Part shown: one piece after another, positions 7,308-17,326 of the stretch
How the letters are laid out: the number at the start of each line of letters is the position of its first letter
Numbering within the stretch: the stretch's first letter is position 1
Assembly (NCBI RefSeq): GCF_014841215.1
Contig: NZ_JACYTR010000045.1
Span: forward strand, 1-38,169
DNA: 38,169 nt
Source of the DNA: Pseudomarimonas arenosa
GTDB lineage: Bacteria > Pseudomonadota > Gammaproteobacteria > Xanthomonadales > Xanthomonadaceae
Reading direction: 5' to 3'
The notes under the pieces: generated by a model
The model's input: the letters and a program-made list of their open reading frames with translations, nothing else
What the model was told of the DNA's origin: nothing
The model's database searches: none
Position numbers and translations under genes: made by a program

Positions 7308-8768
7308 CTAACTCCAGCGCAACAGGTTGAGGAATTCGCGGCGGGTCTTGGGCCCATAGGTGCGGAAGTGCGGGTTGGGCTGGTTGGCGTAGTTGGCGCG
7401 CGCCTGTGCGATGGCGTCGCGCTTGAGGTGCCGGTCGAGCACGTCTTCGGCCACCGGATAGATGCGCAGGGCATTCAGGCCGAAGATCTTCGCGCGGATC
7501 TGTGGCGTGATCTCCGGGTAGCCATAGCGCTCGCGGAACTCCGGCGATATCTGGAAGGTTCGAAAGGCCTGGATCTGATCCTGCGGGCTGCCGTACCAGA
7601 TCGAATCGGTGCCCCATAGGATGTTGTCTTCGCCCACATGCAGCAGCAGCTTGCCCAGCGCATGGGCGGCGGAATCTGGATCGCGCATCAGGAAGCGCCA
7701 GGTGGAGCCGAGTTCGGCAAACACATTGTGTTGCCTGCCAAGCTCAGCGCCGCGCAGCGCGTTCACCAGCCCATCAATGCCGTCGTTGCGCTGTTCATCC
7801 AGCGGCCCTTCCGGCGTGCCGGTGACAAAGCCTGAGTGGTAGATCAGAAAGTTGACATCGGAAAAGCGCTTGGCCACCCGGCCAATCTCCTGGCAGGTAC
7901 TGTGCTCGTAGGAGTCGGGGCCGAACGGTAGTCCTTTGTGAATCGCAATGTTAGGAACCTTGAGCCGTCGGGCTTCCTCAATCATGCGCAGCCCAGGCTC
8001 ATCGTCCATGAAGAAGCCTTTGCGTTCTGGCCCCCACTGCGTATAGGTCTTCCAGGCGGCGATGTTGAAGCTGCCGGCCAGTCGTTCCATGTCTTCGACA
8101 TCGCCGGCCTGATTCGGATTCACCCGGCCATGCAAGTACAGCCGATGGGTGCCCTGCATCTTCTCTACCACTGCGGCGGTAGCTGCTGCTTCTTCGATGG
8201 TGAGTGGCTCCGAAGCCCGGGTCGAGGGGACGAAGCTCAACACGGTGAGATCGGTGTCGGAATCGAGGAAGATGTCCTGGATAAAGGCATCCGGCCCCAG
8301 GCATTGCAGGTGATCGAGATTGCCCGGCAGGGCGGCCGCGGCGCAACCGCTGGTGTCCGGAAAGGTCAACGGACGGGCGCTCTCGGGCAGGCGCCGGGTC
8401 CAGGCGCCGGTCGGATTCACGAAGTGCCCTTGCACATCGAAGATGAATTCGTTGCCGCCAATCTCAGCCACGGCCAGGGCCTGGTCCTCGGCCGCCTCGG
8501 CGCTCAGTTGATAGAACCCGCCGCGCTTTCCCGCAGAGGCAAACGCCTGGTTAAAGAAGAGCAGGGTGCTGGCTGCGCCGCAGGCCGAGGTGAGAAAGCC
8601 GCGGCGGGTGCTTGCCGCACGTTTGGCCAGGCGGTCGGCCTGATCCAGGGCCAATCGATTGGCGCGCCGGTGCACCGGCTCCAGCGGCACTGGGGCGAAT
8701 TCGCCGTTGCTGGTGCTATCGAGCTTGATCGGTAGTCGCAAACCCTCGGGATCGTGCTGCTTTCGCAT
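7308..8768 (-). CDS. Tat-exported amidohydrolase (amidohydrolase_2 superfamily)
   Basis: This 486-residue protein starts at ATG 8768, seven bases after a GGAG Shine-Dalgarno; the frame extends 12 codons further without one. An STRRGFLTSACGAAS twin-arginine motif at residues 54-68 is followed by a hydrophobic core and FASA, indicating export of a folded metalloenzyme. The unusually long 50-residue leader before the RR is common for Tat substrates of this family. The barrel shows metal-site elements in order: FDVQGHF, IAIHKGLPFG, IYHSGF and ILWGTDSIWYG, as in ACMSD-like amidohydrolases. The usual DxHxH motif is here DVQGH, with only one histidine retained. The substrate is unknown. It is convergent with the Sm-like gene and 220 bp from the phosphatase. 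Confidence 0.82.
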   Translation of the reverse strand: MRKQHDPEGLRLPIKLDSTSNGEFAPVPLEPVHRRANRLALDQADRLAKRAASTRRGFLTSACGAASTLLFFNQAFASAGKRGGFYQLSAEAAEDQALAVAEIGGNEFIFDVQGHFVNPTGAWTRRLPESARPLTFPDTSGCAAAALPGNLDHLQCLGPDAFIQDIFLDSDTDLTVLSFVPSTRASEPLTIEEAAATAAVVEKMQGTHRLYLHGRVNPNQAGDVEDMERLAGSFNIAAWKTYTQWGPERKGFFMDDEPGLRMIEEARRLKVPNIAIHKGLPFGPDSYEHSTCQEIGRVAKRFSDVNFLIYHSGFVTGTPEGPLDEQRNDGIDGLVNALRGAELGRQHNVFAELGSTWRFLMRDPDSAAHALGKLLLHVGEDNILWGTDSIWYGSPQDQIQAFRTFQISPEFRERYGYPEITPQIRAKIFGLNALRIYPVAEDVLDRHLKRDAIAQARANYANQPNPHFRTYGPKTRREFLNLLRWS

Positions 8769-8987
8769 CGTCTGCTCCGCGCTCAGTCGACCGACACCGG
8801 GCATGGCCTGGCGGGTCGGTGGATCGCCGAACCGATGGGCGGGCGCTGGGCTCTCGTGGCACGCGGGGTCCGACGGGCTTTGGTGCCGATCATAGCCGGA
8901 TTTGTCGCTCGCTGCCGGCCGCGTGGGACGGACTGCGCCATGCCGGCGCTTGCTCGCCGAAAGTGGAAGGATATGTTCAGTAGCTTT

Positions 8988-10901
8988 TCAGTCGCGGAAA
9001 CCGAATGCCACCACCATCATCGCCAGATCGTCGGAGAACTGGTCGGTGCTGTAACCCTTTACTTCGTTCAGAACGCTATCGATCAGCAGCTCTGCTGGTG
9101 AGTCGAGTTGCTTTTCGATGGCGATCTGCAGGCGCGTCTGCCCGAACGGGGCGGCGTCTTCGAACTGCGCCTTGAGCAGACCATCGGAAAACAGCAGCAG
9201 CCGGTCGCCCGGACTTAGCTGGGTTGTCCACTCATCGACCGGCTCTGCTCGCTCTCTGGACAACGCCGGGGCCTGCGGCAGGTCCAGTGCTTCTTGCAGT
9301 TGATCGCGCAGTCGGATCGGCGCCGGCATGTCGGCGTTGCAAAGCGTGAGCCGGCCTTCATCAAGATCGAGCAGGCCGAGTTGCAGTCGCAGGCGCCAGC
9401 CCTGTTCAGGACCTTGCTGCAGATGTTCCAGCAAGTGAAGCATCGCCTCGTGCGGATGCTCGGTCTGGCGCAGCACCTGCGGCAACAAGGCGGTGACTCG
9501 AGTCATCAGCAGCACAGACTCGCCATCCGCACCGTCCACCTCGCCGAGGTAGAACACGCAGCGACCGGGTACCGGGCTGACAAAGCCGTAGAAGTCGCCC
9601 GCCACCTGCGCCGCCGGTCGCAGCACGGCATTGATCTGTGCCTGATACTGCGCGCCGAGAAACACCCGGTCGGCCGGCAGGGCGTGGGCTTGCAGCTGCC
9701 TTGCGAGTAGGGCCTGGCCCGCCTTGCGCTGTGCTTCGCCGTGCTGCTGGCGCAGTTCACCGCTCTGTTGGCTGAGTGACTGCCGACATTGCTCCAAGGC
9801 ATCGCCCAGTCCGTGTAATGAAGAACCGGCAGGTGGCACGGTGACCGGCTGATCCAGATCGCCCAGGGCGAGCCGATGGGCGGCGTCAATGAGTGAACGC
9901 AGCGGATCGGCGAAGCGAGCGGTTCGCCGCGCCAACCAAAGTCCCATCAGAACGGCAATCAGCAATACGGCAACGCCGGCAATCAGGCTGTGGCGGTACA
10001 AGGAGCTCAGCAGTTGCCGGTCGCTGATGGCCGCGGCAAGTCGCCAGTCCACTCGTTTCAGCGGCAGGCGCACCATCGTGTAGCCCGCGCTGGCGTCGCG
10101 CTCAAGGTGGATGTCGTGCTGTTTGCCTTGAAGCAGCCACTGACGCAGTGGCGTTGAACCCTGGCTGGTGATTGCCGTATCCAGGGTGTGAGATCGATCA
10201 AGGCGCGGGTCAGCCGCAATCAGCACACGTTGATTGCCGTCCAGCAGAACGAAATCGGAGAGCTCCCCCTCGCTGTTCCAGCCCAGCGCCTGAGTCATCT
10301 CCACTACGCGTTCCAGCGAAACCGAAACGCTGGCCATGCCGTAGAAGCCCGATTGCGGATCACGCAGCGGGTAATCGAAGGTCAGCGTGTCCTGGCCGCC
10401 TGCGGCATCGTTGAAGTACGGCGTCGACCACCATCCAGACGGGCTGTCCTTGGTCTTCAGATACCAGGGCTTGGTCCAATACTCGAAACGGGTGGCAACA
10501 AAGTCTTCGACGTGGATGCCCTTGGCGCCGAAGGTCACGCCGATGGCAAAGCGCGATCCGCGATTGACCGGGTTGTCGGGCTCCAGCAGCAGGCCGAATT
10601 GCACCAATTCGCCGTCGTGCAGCAGCTTGGCGGCAAAGACCTGCAGTACCTGCTCGCCGCTCAGGCTGCCGGATTGGACGAACTTGCCTACTTCGGCCGC
10701 GCGCAGCTCGGCGCGGGAAAACACCTGATCGAGTCCCTCGACGACCCGCTGCTGACTTTGTAGCAAGCGTTGGCTACCTTCGAGCAGAGTTCGATCGCGC
10801 TGCAGCACAAAGATGATGGCGAGCAAGGCCCAGGCGGTGAGTGCGAAGGCAGACGCGGCGCCCAGCGCCCAGCGAACCTTCAGTGCCTGGGGATTGAGCA
10901 T
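8988..10901 (-). CDS. membrane SpoIIE/PP2C-type serine/threonine phosphatase with extracytoplasmic Cache sensor
   Basis: The 637-residue protein has two membrane helices, at about residues 10-33 and 306-326. They flank a periplasmic double-Cache-like sensor with YWTKPWYLKTKDSPSGWWSTPYFND, FDYPLRD and GMASVSVSLERV, typical of dCache_1. A HAMP-like region with ADPLRSLIDAAHRLALGDLDQPV and a coiled coil follow. The C-terminal 230 residues are an RsbU/SpoIIE PP2C domain: AGDFYGF (Asp436), LGEVDGADG (454-457), SGDRLLLFSDGLLKA and SDDLAMMVV. In canonical members the second motif is GDVSGHG; here the metal-binding Asp is replaced by Glu454 and the HG by DG. Such phosphatases act on anti-sigma-factor antagonists, but none is encoded nearby. 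The gene is third in an operon, 9 bp after the HD-GYP gene. Confidence 0.85.
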   Translation of the reverse strand: MLNPQALKVRWALGAASAFALTAWALLAIIFVLQRDRTLLEGSQRLLQSQQRVVEGLDQVFSRAELRAAEVGKFVQSGSLSGEQVLQVFAAKLLHDGELVQFGLLLEPDNPVNRGSRFAIGVTFGAKGIHVEDFVATRFEYWTKPWYLKTKDSPSGWWSTPYFNDAAGGQDTLTFDYPLRDPQSGFYGMASVSVSLERVVEMTQALGWNSEGELSDFVLLDGNQRVLIAADPRLDRSHTLDTAITSQGSTPLRQWLLQGKQHDIHLERDASAGYTMVRLPLKRVDWRLAAAISDRQLLSSLYRHSLIAGVAVLLIAVLMGLWLARRTARFADPLRSLIDAAHRLALGDLDQPVTVPPAGSSLHGLGDALEQCRQSLSQQSGELRQQHGEAQRKAGQALLARQLQAHALPADRVFLGAQYQAQINAVLRPAAQVAGDFYGFVSPVPGRCVFYLGEVDGADGESVLLMTRVTALLPQVLRQTEHPHEAMLHLLEHLQQGPEQGWRLRLQLGLLDLDEGRLTLCNADMPAPIRLRDQLQEALDLPQAPALSRERAEPVDEWTTQLSPGDRLLLFSDGLLKAQFEDAAPFGQTRLQIAIEKQLDSPAELLIDSVLNEVKGYSTDQFSDDLAMMVVAFGFRD

Positions 10902-10910
10902 CGACGCCGC

Positions 10911-12041
10911 TCAGGTCTTGCCCAGGTCGCCATGTTCGGCATCGGCGAAGCGTGCGGCGATCTCCCGGAAGGCATGGGCGTGCAACAGAAAGGCGTCGAC
11001 CAGATCCGGATCGAAATGGCTGCCGCGACCTTCGGCGATGATCTGCACGGCCTTCTCGTGGCTGAAGGCTTCCTTGTAGACCCGGCGACTGATCAGGGCA
11101 TCGTAGACATCGGCCACTGCCATCAGGCGTGCCGACAATGGAATCTCCTCGCCGGACAGGCCAAGCGGATAGCCGCTGCCATCCCACTTTTCCTGATGGG
11201 AGTAGGCAATCTCGCGTGCATAGCGCAGAAAACTGTCGGGCGCGTTGAGGATCGATTCGGCGGCCAGGATGGCATCGCGGCCCAGCGTGGTATGCGATTT
11301 CATGATTTCGAACTCGGCGTCGGTCAGTCGGCCGGGCTTGAGCAGAATGTGGTCGGGAATGCCGACCTTGCCGATATCGTGCAAGGGCGCCGACTTGTAC
11401 AGCATCTCGATTTCGTTGTCGCTCTCGAGCGCCTGGCGAAAGCGCGGGTGATAACGCACCTCCATCGCCAGCAACTTAACGTAGTGCTGCGTTCTGCGAA
11501 TATGATTGCCGGTCTCGTTGTCGCGGGTTTCGGCCAGCGAGGCCATCGCCATGATGGTGGCATCCTGCACCGCTGCCAACTCGCGCATGCGGCGCTGCAC
11601 TTCCGCTTCAAGGTAGGCGTTCTGGTCAGCCAGCAGGTCGCGGGCCTTTTTCAGCAGCAGCTGGGTCTTGACCCGGGCCAGTACGATCGGCGGACTGATC
11701 GGCTTGGTGATGTAGTCAACCGCGCCGACGTCGAATCCTTGCTGCTCGTCGGCCACCTCATTGCGGGCGGTCAGAAAGATGACTGGAATGTCGCGGCCGC
11801 GCGGCATCTGCTTCAGTCGCCGGCAGACTTCGAAGCCGTCGATCTCCGGCATCATCACATCGAGCAGGATCAGGTCGGGCGGGCTGTCGCCGGCCACCAG
11901 GCCCAGGGCGCGTTCGCCATGGTTGGCAACCAGCACGCGATATTCATCGCGCAACAGTCCCGACATCAGGCTCAGATTCTGTGGGGTGTCGTCCACCACC
12001 AGAATGATTGGCCGCTCTTCTGCGTTGACTGCATGGCTCAT
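10911..12041 (-). CDS. response regulator with HD-GYP cyclic di-GMP phosphodiesterase domain
   Basis: The protein has 376 residues. The receiver domain spans about residues 10-130 and carries VVDD, the phosphoacceptor Asp61 in LILLDVMMPEIDG and the conserved Lys in ITKPI. A coiled linker precedes an HD-GYP domain, with HD at 221-222 in LHDIGKVGIPDHILLKPG, then SHQEKWDGSGYPLGL (GYP at 290-292) and ADVYDAL. All the catalytic signature residues are present, so it should hydrolyse c-di-GMP, as in RpfG-like proteins. Its ATG overlaps the TGA of the upstream hybrid kinase by four bases (ATGA), implying translational coupling and that the kinase's phosphorelay controls it. It is followed after 9 bp by the phosphatase gene. 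Confidence 0.93.
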   Translation of the reverse strand: MSHAVNAEERPIILVVDDTPQNLSLMSGLLRDEYRVLVANHGERALGLVAGDSPPDLILLDVMMPEIDGFEVCRRLKQMPRGRDIPVIFLTARNEVADEQQGFDVGAVDYITKPISPPIVLARVKTQLLLKKARDLLADQNAYLEAEVQRRMRELAAVQDATIMAMASLAETRDNETGNHIRRTQHYVKLLAMEVRYHPRFRQALESDNEIEMLYKSAPLHDIGKVGIPDHILLKPGRLTDAEFEIMKSHTTLGRDAILAAESILNAPDSFLRYAREIAYSHQEKWDGSGYPLGLSGEEIPLSARLMAVADVYDALISRRVYKEAFSHEKAVQIIAEGRGSHFDPDLVDAFLLHAHAFREIAARFADAEHGDLGKT

Positions 12042-15000
12042 CGTTGCACCTCTCCCGCTGCTTGCATGATTTGCAGCGCACGATCGAATTCGAATTGACT
12101 CAAGGCTCGCGCCAGCTGACGGAAGCGTTCGCCGCCAAGATGCTGCTTGAGCCCACCACGTAGTTGCTGAAACTCCGCTTCCGCCTCGGCATCGCCACTC
12201 GACAGCAGGGCGCAGAAGTGTTGCAGCGCCGCGGCATCAATGGGTTGAGCCGGCGTGTCATTGGTATCCTCGGCATTGTTCAGGATGCCATTATGGTGCG
12301 CCGGCGACGCCACGATGCCGGCGATGACATCGTTGAGTGCACGACTGAGCTGTTGTACGGCCGGCTGACAATCGCCGCCATGACGCAGGCAGTTCTCCAG
12401 CTGCTCGGCGGCGGCGGCCAGATCGCTGGCGCCGAGGTTGCCGGCGACGCCGCGCAGACTATGCGCCAGATGCTGGGCGGCGTCGCTATCGTTGTTGGCC
12501 AAGGCCGCTTCGATGCGGTTGGCGCTCTGGGCATGATCATCCACCAGCCGGCGCAGTAGCTCGCGGTACAACTCGACGTTGCCGCCGCAGCGGCGCAACC
12601 CTGCGTTAAGGTCGATGCCTTCGATGCGCCAGCCCAGGCCCTGGGGGGCGCTGCCGGATTCCTTGGCGCGCACGACCTTATCGACCGACTGCGGCTGCCA
12701 CCAGCGTCGCAGGGTGGTGATCAAGCGGTCCGGGTCGATCGGCTTGGTGACGTGATCGACCATGCCTGCCGCTTCGGTGCGCTCACGCTCCTCGCTCATT
12801 GCGTGCGCGGTCATGGCGATGATCGGCAGCTGCGCAAAGCGTGGATGTGCGCGCAGCGCCTCGGTGGCCTGATAGCCATCGAGCACCGGCATTTGTAGAT
12901 CCATCAGTACCAGTTCGATCGGCGGCTCGGTGGATTCAAGGAGTGGCAGCACGTGACCGCCATGTTCGGCCAGACTGACCTCGGCGCCCGCCTCCACTAG
13001 CAGTTCCCGCGCGATCTGACGGTTGATCTCGTTGTCATCAGCGACCAGTACGCGCAGTCCGCGCAGTGGTCGTTGCTCCTGGGTGGGCGATAACGGCTGC
13101 GTGTCCGTCGCGCCGCTGGCAAACAAACGGTTGAGGGTGTCGAGCAGGCTGGAGGCGTTCAGTGGTTTGCTCAGAAACGCACAGACGCCAGCGGCATCAG
13201 CGGCCAGACGCACGTCGTCGCGGGCAAAGGCGCTGACCATCACTACCCGAGTGGGATGGGCCGACGACAGTCCGAGCAGGCGACGAGTCGCCTCGACGCC
13301 GCTGATGCCGGGCAGATCCCAGTCCATCAGTACCAGGTCAAACGGACGATGCGCGGCGATGGCTTTTTCGGTCTCGCGCAGCGCTTCTTCGCCGCTGGCC
13401 ACGTACATGGCATCTACCGGCAGGCCGGCCAGCAGGTCGGCCAGGACTTCACGGGCACTGGGATTATCGTCGACCACCAGAGTGCGCAGGGTCGGTAGAT
13501 GTGAAATCGCTTCGACCTGCCGTGCATCTTCGCGACCAAACCAGGCGTTAAACACGAAGCGGCTGCCCTGGCCGGGTTGCGACTGCACCACGATGCTGCC
13601 GCCCATCAGCTCGATCAGCCGCTGCACGATGGATAGGCCAAGGCCGGTGCCGCCGTACTTGCGCGTGGTTGAGCCATCGGCCTGGGTGAAGGGCTGGAAC
13701 AGGCGGGCGATCTGTTCCTCGCTCATGCCGATGCCGCTGTCGCGCACCTCGAACTCCAGCTTGACCCGTGCATTGGCCTGTTCCGCGAGGCGTGCGGTGA
13801 TCCGCACTTCGCCGCGCTCGGTGAACTTCACCGCATTATTCACCAGGTTGATCAGCACCTGGCCGAGTCTGAGTGGATCGCCTTCCAGTGCCTGCGGCAC
13901 AGCGGATGGCACGTCGAACAGCAACTCCAGCCCCTTTTCGAAGGCCTTGCCGCTGGTCACCGTGGCGACATTCTCCAGAACTTGATCGAGTCGGAATGGC
14001 ACCCGCTCCATGCTCAGCTTGCCGGCTTCGATCTTGGAGAAGTCAAGCAGGTCGTTGATGATGCCGAGCAGGCTGGTGGCAGCGTTGTGAATCTTGCTGA
14101 GATAGTCGCGCTGGCGCTCGTCGAGCTGGGTCTTGAGGGCCAGATGCGCCATGCCGATGACCGCATTCATCGGTGTGCGGATCTCGTGACTCATGTTGGC
14201 CAGGAACATCGACTTGGTGCGGGTGGCCTCCTCGGCTTGTTCGCGGGCCTGACGCAGGGCCTCTTCGACCCGCTTGCGTTCGGTGATATCGATCAAGGTG
14301 CCGACCCGCGATTCCGGGCTGCCATCGTGCTCGTACAGGGCCTGGCCTTTTTCCACTACCCAGCGGACTTCACCGTCACGACGCACGACGCGGTACTCGA
14401 GGTCGTACGGCTTGCGCATGCTCACCGCCTGCTCCAGCTGTCGATGCACGGTGGCATTGTCTTCCGGATGAATCAGCTGGCTAAGGCGGATTCCCGCTGC
14501 CTGGCTGAAGGCGGGCTGCGCATGACCGGTCAAGGTCTCGACCCCGCCGCTCAGGAACAACATGGTCTCGTTGGGGTCGGCTGCTACCCGATAGACGGTG
14601 CCGGGAATGCTGTCGACCAGCACGCGGAACTGCTCTCCGCTGCGTGCCAGCTGGCGCTGCAGGGTGCGCTCGTCAGTGACATCGACCATCAGCGCAACCA
14701 CCCCGCCGGGGCTGCTGTCCAGGGCGCGGAAGCCCGACAGCAGAATGGTGACTTCATGGTCCTGTCTGTCATCGAATGGAATCTGACCTTCCAACTCGAT
14801 TGTCTGCGCGCTCTCCAGCACGCGTACCACATGCGGCTGCACGATCGCGACCAGGGCGTCTGGCAGGCCATGGGCATGGCGCAGGTCCTCGCCTTGAATA
14901 CCCTCGCGACTGGCGCCGAAGGCGCGCAGGAAGGCGCGATTGCAGCCGCTGATGCGGCCACGCCCATCGAAGAACCACAGCGGCGTGGGAATGGTATCGA

Positions 15001-17326
15001 TCAGTAGTTGCTGAAACTGGAAGGAGGCCGCCAGCTCATTGCGCTTGCGCCGCTCCTCAGTGACATCGAGCGTGACGCCGACCGCGCGCAGGGCGCGGCC
15101 ATTGGCGTCGCGGAAGATGCGCATCTCAACACGCAGTTCGCGCTGCTCGCCGGACGGTCGCAGAATGCGCCAGTCGTCGGCAAAGTGCTCGGCCCCCTGT
15201 TCGATGGTGGCTTCCAGCTGTTGCTTGGCCCGCGGGCGGTCGGCTTCGACCACGCAGGCTAGCAGGTCGTCGATGCGTGGACCCAAGGTGCCGGCGGGCT
15301 GACCGAGCATGCGCTCCAGCTGCGCCGACCAGAAGTGCTTGCTCTGGCCGAAATCGAGATCGAACACCCCGATGTCGCCGGCTTCCTGGGCCAGGGACAG
15401 CAGCTCGGATTGCTCACGCAGCACGCGCTCGGCGCGTCGGCGCTCGCTGATGTCCTCGATCATCCACAGGTCGCGTTGCTGCCCGTCGGCCGCCTCGATG
15501 CGTTTGCCGATCAGGCGCGCCCAGAAGCGCTCGCCATCGCGGCGCTTGATCGGACCATCGAAGACGGCCATGCGTCCGGCGGCCAGCTTGATTTCAGCGG
15601 CGCGCTGCTGTGCGGCGTAGTCCTGAGCATTGACCTGTAGCTCGTTGATGCGCATCTGCATCAGATCGGTCGGCTTGGCATACCCGAGCATGTGTGCGGC
15701 GCTGGGGTTGCAGTTGAGGATCTGTTGATCGCTCAAGATCAGAATGCCCATCGGTACATGGTCGAACAAGGCCTTCTGTTCCTCGACCAGGGCGTCGAAA
15801 TGTGCCTGGGCGCGCACCTCTTCGCTGACATCCTCGATCCAGGCGCTGAACATCATGCGCTTGCCATCGCGGCCATAGGGAGCGGCGCTGATCTGAACCT
15901 GACGTTCCCCTTGCTGATCGTCTGGCAGGCTCAGGGTGCGGTTCAGCGGTCGATTGTCATAGCCGGCCTGCTCGAAGTCCTTCAGCAATTGCTGGCGCTG
16001 GGAATCGGGCAGCTGTTGCAGCAGTCGCGATGGATCATGGATCAGGCTGTCTTCGTCGAGCCCGAAGATCACCGCACATCCGCGGGTGACGTAGTCAATG
16101 CGCAAAGGCTGGGCCTGACCGGGCTCGAAGCTGGCCTGGAACACCCCCACATGCAGGTTGTCGGTAACCCGGCGCAGACGATCGCGGGCCTGTTGCAGAA
16201 CGCGGCGCAGACGCATGCCGCGACGCATGCCGGCGGCCAAGGCCACGCACAGCACAATCACCGCCAGCGCGGCGACACCGGCGGCCAGGTCGCCGCCGCT
16301 GGATTCCGCCAGGCTGAGCCGTGGTTCCACCCACAACCACCAGGTCCGACCCGGTGCGGCAACCTGCAGCACTCGCTGGTCGCCGCGGGCGCTGGGCAGC
16401 CGTACACGGCGAAACGAATCACCGGCTTCGACCCGGCCGATGCTGGCCAGACGACTGGCCAGCAAGCGAGCCTCGTGGTGATCGCCTTCGTAGAGCTGAA
16501 AATCGATCTTGTCGATTCCGGGAACCTGGTCGATTCCTGACAGCATGTCGTAGACATCGATGCTGCCGACCATCACGCCCACCAGGCCCGGAATGCGCAG
16601 AGCGGGTGGCGGCGGCTCTGGCGTGGCGAACACCGGCATCATCAATTGCACCAGGGCCACCGGGTTGGGGCGGGTGGCGGTGGGCAGTTCGCGCTGCAGG
16701 CTGCTGGCGGCCACGTCACCGAGGTTGCGGGCGCGCGCAATGGTCTCGGAGTTCAAGCGGATGCGCAGTGATTCATCTTCCAGGGTGCGTGGCGACTCAA
16801 CAGATAGTTCCGTTGCCATGATCAAGCCGGGCTCGCTGATCGATGGCGGCAGCGCATACAGCTGCGGGAAGAACACCAGTCGTTGGCGACCGTAGCCGGG
16901 TCCCTGGGCGCCGTCGTGCTCATGGATGCGGAAGTCGCCAACTTCGTTCTGCATGCGCAACTCGTAGCGCTCGTCGTCCTGAGTCAGAACCCGAGGCCAC
17001 CACTGCAGGTGCTGCACGGTGGTGCCTGAACTGAACACGGTGGTGGCAAAGCGCTGAAACTCCTGCTGGGTGATCTCACCACGCAGGTGGTACATCCAGC
17101 CGAGGCTGCGCACGGTCATGGCAGCCGCATCGGCATTGCGCTTGATCAGATCGGCCACCTGATTGCTGACCGCTTCGGTGCGCCGCTCGATCGCCTGACG
17201 CTGCGCCTCGGTCAGCGCGCGATGCAACAGGATGGCAAAGGCAAAACCGACCAGTAGGACGCCAGCGAGCAGGATGTACTCGCTGAGATACAATCTGCCG
17301 TGGTCCGAGCGTAACTCCGACTTCAA
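12038..17326 (-). CDS. hybrid sensor histidine kinase: CHASE, five PAS, HisKA, HATPase, REC, REC, Hpt
   Basis: I place the start at TTG 17326, preceded at seven bases by GGGAG (about 1762 residues). A GTG at 17395 would add 23 residues but lacks a ribosome binding site. Order of domains: TM1 at about 17-39, periplasmic CHASE domain, TM2 at about 345-367, five PAS/PAC units between 380 and 1020, HisKA with His1047 in MSHEIRTPMNAVIG, HATPase with an NNAVKF N box and GTGLGLSI, REC with Asp1335, REC with Asp1476, and an Hpt domain with His1622 in LAHSLRG. Every phosphorelay residue is intact, so a four-step His-Asp-His-Asp relay ending on the HD-GYP regulator is the natural reading. Multiple PAS units suggest several internal signals. 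The ligand of the CHASE domain is unknown. Its stop overlaps the next gene. Confidence 0.93.
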   Translation of the reverse strand: MKSELRSDHGRLYLSEYILLAGVLLVGFAFAILLHRALTEAQRQAIERRTEAVSNQVADLIKRNADAAAMTVRSLGWMYHLRGEITQQEFQRFATTVFSSGTTVQHLQWWPRVLTQDDERYELRMQNEVGDFRIHEHDGAQGPGYGRQRLVFFPQLYALPPSISEPGLIMATELSVESPRTLEDESLRIRLNSETIARARNLGDVAASSLQRELPTATRPNPVALVQLMMPVFATPEPPPPALRIPGLVGVMVGSIDVYDMLSGIDQVPGIDKIDFQLYEGDHHEARLLASRLASIGRVEAGDSFRRVRLPSARGDQRVLQVAAPGRTWWLWVEPRLSLAESSGGDLAAGVAALAVIVLCVALAAGMRRGMRLRRVLQQARDRLRRVTDNLHVGVFQASFEPGQAQPLRIDYVTRGCAVIFGLDEDSLIHDPSRLLQQLPDSQRQQLLKDFEQAGYDNRPLNRTLSLPDDQQGERQVQISAAPYGRDGKRMMFSAWIEDVSEEVRAQAHFDALVEEQKALFDHVPMGILILSDQQILNCNPSAAHMLGYAKPTDLMQMRINELQVNAQDYAAQQRAAEIKLAAGRMAVFDGPIKRRDGERFWARLIGKRIEAADGQQRDLWMIEDISERRRAERVLREQSELLSLAQEAGDIGVFDLDFGQSKHFWSAQLERMLGQPAGTLGPRIDDLLACVVEADRPRAKQQLEATIEQGAEHFADDWRILRPSGEQRELRVEMRIFRDANGRALRAVGVTLDVTEERRKRNELAASFQFQQLLIDTIPTPLWFFDGRGRISGCNRAFLRAFGASREGIQGEDLRHAHGLPDALVAIVQPHVVRVLESAQTIELEGQIPFDDRQDHEVTILLSGFRALDSSPGGVVALMVDVTDERTLQRQLARSGEQFRVLVDSIPGTVYRVAADPNETMLFLSGGVETLTGHAQPAFSQAAGIRLSQLIHPEDNATVHRQLEQAVSMRKPYDLEYRVVRRDGEVRWVVEKGQALYEHDGSPESRVGTLIDITERKRVEEALRQAREQAEEATRTKSMFLANMSHEIRTPMNAVIGMAHLALKTQLDERQRDYLSKIHNAATSLLGIINDLLDFSKIEAGKLSMERVPFRLDQVLENVATVTSGKAFEKGLELLFDVPSAVPQALEGDPLRLGQVLINLVNNAVKFTERGEVRITARLAEQANARVKLEFEVRDSGIGMSEEQIARLFQPFTQADGSTTRKYGGTGLGLSIVQRLIELMGGSIVVQSQPGQGSRFVFNAWFGREDARQVEAISHLPTLRTLVVDDNPSAREVLADLLAGLPVDAMYVASGEEALRETEKAIAAHRPFDLVLMDWDLPGISGVEATRRLLGLSSAHPTRVVMVSAFARDDVRLAADAAGVCAFLSKPLNASSLLDTLNRLFASGATDTQPLSPTQEQRPLRGLRVLVADDNEINRQIARELLVEAGAEVSLAEHGGHVLPLLESTEPPIELVLMDLQMPVLDGYQATEALRAHPRFAQLPIIAMTAHAMSEERERTEAAGMVDHVTKPIDPDRLITTLRRWWQPQSVDKVVRAKESGSAPQGLGWRIEGIDLNAGLRRCGGNVELYRELLRRLVDDHAQSANRIEAALANNDSDAAQHLAHSLRGVAGNLGASDLAAAAEQLENCLRHGGDCQPAVQQLSRALNDVIAGIVASPAHHNGILNNAEDTNDTPAQPIDAAALQHFCALLSSGDAEAEAEFQQLRGGLKQHLGGERFRQLARALSQFEFDRALQIMQAAGEVQR

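Noticed and set aside
7938-8735. Plus-strand frame of 265 codons
   Set aside because: Antisense to the amidohydrolase, with no ribosome binding site or recognisable domain.
10770-12098. Long plus-strand frame of 442 codons
   Set aside because: It lies antisense to the receiver/HD-GYP gene, which has full catalytic motifs. The frame is open only because of high GC at third positions of the real gene.
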